Positions 61,179 through 64,000 of a stretch of 64,000 nt of DNA are shown piece after piece (position 1 is the first letter of the stretch; every line of letters starts with the position of its first letter). Position numbers and translations under genes: made by a program. The DNA comes from Paratinospora sagittata. Lineage: Eukaryota; Streptophyta; Magnoliopsida; Ranunculales; Menispermaceae. The notes beneath the pieces were generated by a model. It ran no database searches and was not told the DNA's origin. It was given only the letters and a program-made list of their open reading frames with translations. The stretch spans positions 20,939,438 through 21,003,437 of the forward strand of contig CM069598.1 in NCBI GenBank assembly GCA_035771175.1, given 5' to 3'.

Positions 61179-62520
61179 TGTCACGACGCCCCTGATGTAG
61201 GCTGATGTCATGATCGGAACAGTGTACTATACACTGTACATACCCATATACAGTATATAATACACTGTCAGCCTTCGCGTAGTCTCACAATCAATCCCAA
61301 AATTTACAGTAATATTTTTTTCCTAATATACCACAAATCACATCCAATATAGATCTCTATAATCATTCCCTTCCTTCACACATCACATTTTCATTTCATC
61401 ATCCAATATATTAAGCTATATATATGCCCACACATCCCATCTAGATGATAATACATATATATATATATATAATGTGTGAGATAAGTATACATATCAAAAT
61501 AACAAAAATATAATCTATTTCCTCCAAGCCTACATACACATACCAGACGAAGGCTCACGTGATTATCACTCATGGATTTTTCTTTTCCCTTCGACTCAAT
61601 ACCTGAAATATTGGAGGAAATGGGGTGAGCAAACAACAACTTAGTGAATATAGTTCTTGAGATGGCAATTATATACATTTAGAGAAATATGACATTTAAA
61701 ATCAGTTCAAACACTTATTCAACACATGCATCATTCAACGAATATATTGTACATGTCAACAACATAAATTGCATGATTTTCAATAACACAATGCACAATC
61801 TCCCTCCTCCGCAAGGCAAAAGAGCGGGTCTAACCCTTGTATGGCCGTTACAAGGTAGCCACAACCTCTCATTACCCAATTCACAGTCATTTCAAGGATC
61901 CCAACCCTTGTTAGGACAGACCTACTGACAATGAGGACTCGCAAAACCTCATCATTACAAACTCCAATTGCTAAAATCAGTTTGCATGATCCATAAAACT
62001 CAATGCATTATATATAAATATAACATGCATACAATCAAACATTTTATATGCGTACAATGCCATACAAGAACCAAATCAAGGAAACTATACTCACAGTACA
62101 ACACGTTCAACTTAAACCCAATCATCGTCACTTTCGAGTCCAGCTCCAAGTTAAATCCAACTAATTTAACCTGTCACAATCACTCCATAATTCAATTTCA
62201 TGTATTCATATCTATGTACATCTTTAATTTCTCAACTCACTTCCAATTACGAATAATAAATCCATTTAGGACTCATAAGCCGTTGAAGAAACTATTATCT
62301 CGTTTCTGTGGTCAATCTAGATATTTTCACAAGAAAGAACAGTGAAAATAGATTTCCAAATCATATTTTCACGACGCCATATACTTAGTTACTAAAACTA
62401 TCAAATCATATCCAAAAAACACAATCTTAGCATCGAAACGTCCGAAATTCAGTTATCTACGATTCTATGATCTCAAACCGAAGTTTCATTGGATGCACAT
62501 CACTGTTCACATCACTGTTT

Positions 62521-62563
<43 letters not shown>

Positions 62564-63263
62564 ATCGAAACATGTAAATTGTATTAAAATTGTCAAACGG
62601 TCTCCAAAACTCCTAAAATGGAATCTAACCATTACTCGACCGTCTAAGGAGTGTTTTTCTACCTTTCTAGCGAATTTTCATTCACATTGGGTCAAAACCC
62701 CCAATTATTCAAAACGTCGTAAAACGGCTCCCACAGTAAAAATTACTCCGCTAGAAAGTTTACATCTAGCTTAGATAGTAATTTCACGAAGAAAGGGAGT
62801 GAAAATCACTTACCGCGAGTCCCGATTTCGCACGAATCCCGTGTTCTCCCTTTTTCTTCTTCTCCTTCTTCTCGGTTCTCTTTCTTCTCTCTGTTTTTTT
62901 TTTTCTTTCTTTCTTTCATTAAGCAACTCATTTCATTTATTGATTTACTGTTCTGTGAACAGTATATGAACAGTAAACTTAATTTGTCTTTTATTCAAGT
63001 ACTGTTTATTATTTTATTTTCTTTTATATCTTGTTATTCGTTCTTCTTCTTCATACACTCAATCTACATGTTTCATTAACCAACCCCATAAATTAATCAT
63101 CTTCTTTCTTTCCTATTATCCACACGTATATTTGGCTCCTACGTATAAAATACGTGTATTATCAAGCGTATATTGAGCTCCTACATATAAAATACGTGTA
63201 TTATACATCTCGATATACGTGTACGTCAACGTATGTATTTAATTAAATGTACGTGGTGTTATA
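61179..63263 (-). repeat. Element 4 5' LTR
   Basis: Matches 54679-56842 except for scattered substitutions and small indels. A 7-bp tandem repeat (ACTATTC)n at 62520-62560 has more units than in the other LTR. A few extra changes cluster in its first 50 bp. Confidence 0.9.
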
Positions 63264-63268
63264 GGTGA
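63264..63268 (+). repeat. Element 4 target-site duplication, right
   Basis: GGTGA, matching 54674-54678. Confidence 0.9.
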
Positions 63269-63269
63269 A

Positions 63270-63470
63270 CAGAGCGACCGGCGGGGAACAGTGCGATCGA
63301 CAGTGAACAGCATGACCGGCAGTGAACAGTGCGTTGGGCAGCGTGCACAGTGCGTTGGGCAGTGTGCGTGCACAGTGAGTTGGGTAGTGTGCGTTAGGCA
63401 GCGTGCATTGGGCAGTGTGCGTGCATAGTGCGTTGGGCTGCAGCGTGCACAGTGTTTTGTGAACTGTGTT
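63270..63470 (+). repeat. GTGAACAGTGCG / GCGTTGGGCAG irregular minisatellite in Element 5
   Basis: Irregular tandem copies of CAGTG-GTTGGGCAG-GTG motifs, following GTGAACAG copies that also occur left of the insertion (54628-54665). The array therefore belongs to the copia leader and was split by Element 4. Non-coding. Confidence 0.7.
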
Positions 63471-63570
63471 TTCGTCCCAGTGAACAGTAAACCGTGAACT
63501 GTGATTTTGGTTGGTTTATCGTCACCGTCGCGATTCCGTTCGGTTCGTGAGCCACTTGGATTAGTACTTT

Positions 63571-64000
63571 AACCTCCACATGTGCTCATGGCCGGCGGAG
63601 GGCATGGTGTACCGCCTATCTGCGCAAAACTGGCGGGCTGGAACTTCATCTGGGTAGCACGCAGGGAACTCGCAGGGGCTGGCAGGTGCAACCGACGCTG
63701 CGGCTCTTGCAGGTGTTTCCGCAATGCAACTGCAGCAACTTCTTACATTTTTGAACTTCGACAAAACAAAAGATCGACTACATGGTAAAAACAGTCATTT
63801 TAGTTGGATTATCGATACAGAAGCGTCGAACCATGTGACGTGCGACTTGTCTATTTTGAAGAATGTGAGAAAGGTGCAATACTGTCCGGTGGGTTTGCCG
63901 GATGGAAACACGACAGAAGCAAACCAAGAGGGGCTGCCAGGAGGATTGAAACTCGACAATGTGCTTTATGTCCCACAATTGACATGCAATTTAATTTCTG
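63571..64000 (+). pseudogene. Ty1/copia gag end and protease / pre-integrase fragment
   Basis: Frame 1 (codons in register with 63781) is coding-like from about 63601, with one stop at 63655-63657, and is open from there to the window end. It shows MQLQQLLTFL, then the protease active-site block WIIDTEASNHVTC, GLPDGNTT, and LDNVLYVPQLTCNLIS typical of the copia pre-integrase region. The catalytic D-S/T-G triad reads DTE, so the active-site Gly is lost. Integrase and RT would lie beyond the window. Confidence 0.8.

Larger units (their letters stand above)
54679..63263 (-). mobile_element. Element 4: full-length but coding-dead Ty3/gypsy element, minus strand
   Basis: Left (3') LTR 54679-56842 (2164 bp), internal 56843-61178, right (5') LTR 61179-63263 (2085 bp), flanked by GGTGA. 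The outer end of the right LTR reads GTGTTATA instead of GTGTTACA, one base off the canonical TG end. The primer site is TGGTATCAGAGCC on the minus strand at 61162-61174. The polypurine tract lies next to 56843. LTRs are about 96-97% alike by eye, yet the interior has no intact domain. Confidence 0.92.
54239..64000 (+). mobile_element. Element 5: defective Ty1/copia retrotransposon, split by Element 4, runs off right edge
   Basis: The initiator-Met primer site TGGTATCAGAGCC lies at 54239-54251. The internal region runs to 54678, is broken by Element 4, resumes at 63264 and reaches copia protease/pre-integrase coding near 63780. Only about 1 kb separates primer site and protease, too short for a full gag. 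A CTT microsatellite lies at 54409-54441. Confidence 0.75.

Overview
This window is nuclear DNA of a flowering plant, almost certainly a dicot. It is AT-rich, carries a split plant gene with GT-AG introns, and is dominated by nested plant LTR retrotransposons. I cannot name the species from sequence alone. Only 16.8-23.8 kb looks like ordinary genic DNA. The rest is transposable-element sequence, much of it one element inside another.

Layout. (1) 1-14536: right part of a Ty3/gypsy chromovirus-type element (Element 1, + strand). It carries an extra ORF1 with a Transposase_32-like domain, then gag-pol (2553-7271, one internal stop), a polypurine tract, and a compound LTR cluster (7509-14536) with partial LTR copies in direct and inverted orientation. 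(2) 14537-29097: genic island with a seven-exon LOG cytokinin-activating gene (18315-19712), a frameshifted coiled-coil gene (20673-21899) and two homologous 127-residue proteins of unknown family (16796-17179 minus; 23341-23724 plus). (3) 29098-43058: a decayed Ty3/gypsy element on the minus strand (Element 3). Its right LTR is split by Element 2 (36039-41689, target duplication ACTGG), an internally deleted relative of Element 1 that keeps both LTRs, the primer site, ORF1 and the polypurine tract but lacks gag-pol. (4) 43054-54240: a Tourist/PIF-like MITE, a CACTA transposase remnant, and a long solo-LTR-like insertion (Element 6, target duplication ACATA) that itself holds two further insertions. 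(5) 54239-64000: a defective Ty1/copia element (Element 5) split by Element 4 (54679-63263, minus strand, target duplication GGTGA), which is a sister of Element 3.

The most interesting system is the Element 1/2 family. Its LTR has, just upstream of the TATA box, a tandem array of 3-25 units of 20/21 bp, each centred on GAACGTTC (a GAAnnTTC dyad with an ACGT core). Both ORF1 and gag start 8-9 nt after a strong 3' splice-site-like sequence, and the leader of Element 2 has a good 5' splice site. This suggests that ORF1 and gag-pol are made from alternatively spliced RNAs. Element 2 has lost everything between ORF1 and the polypurine tract yet inserted recently. The heat-shock/bZIP reading of the array and the splicing model are inferences from sequence patterns.
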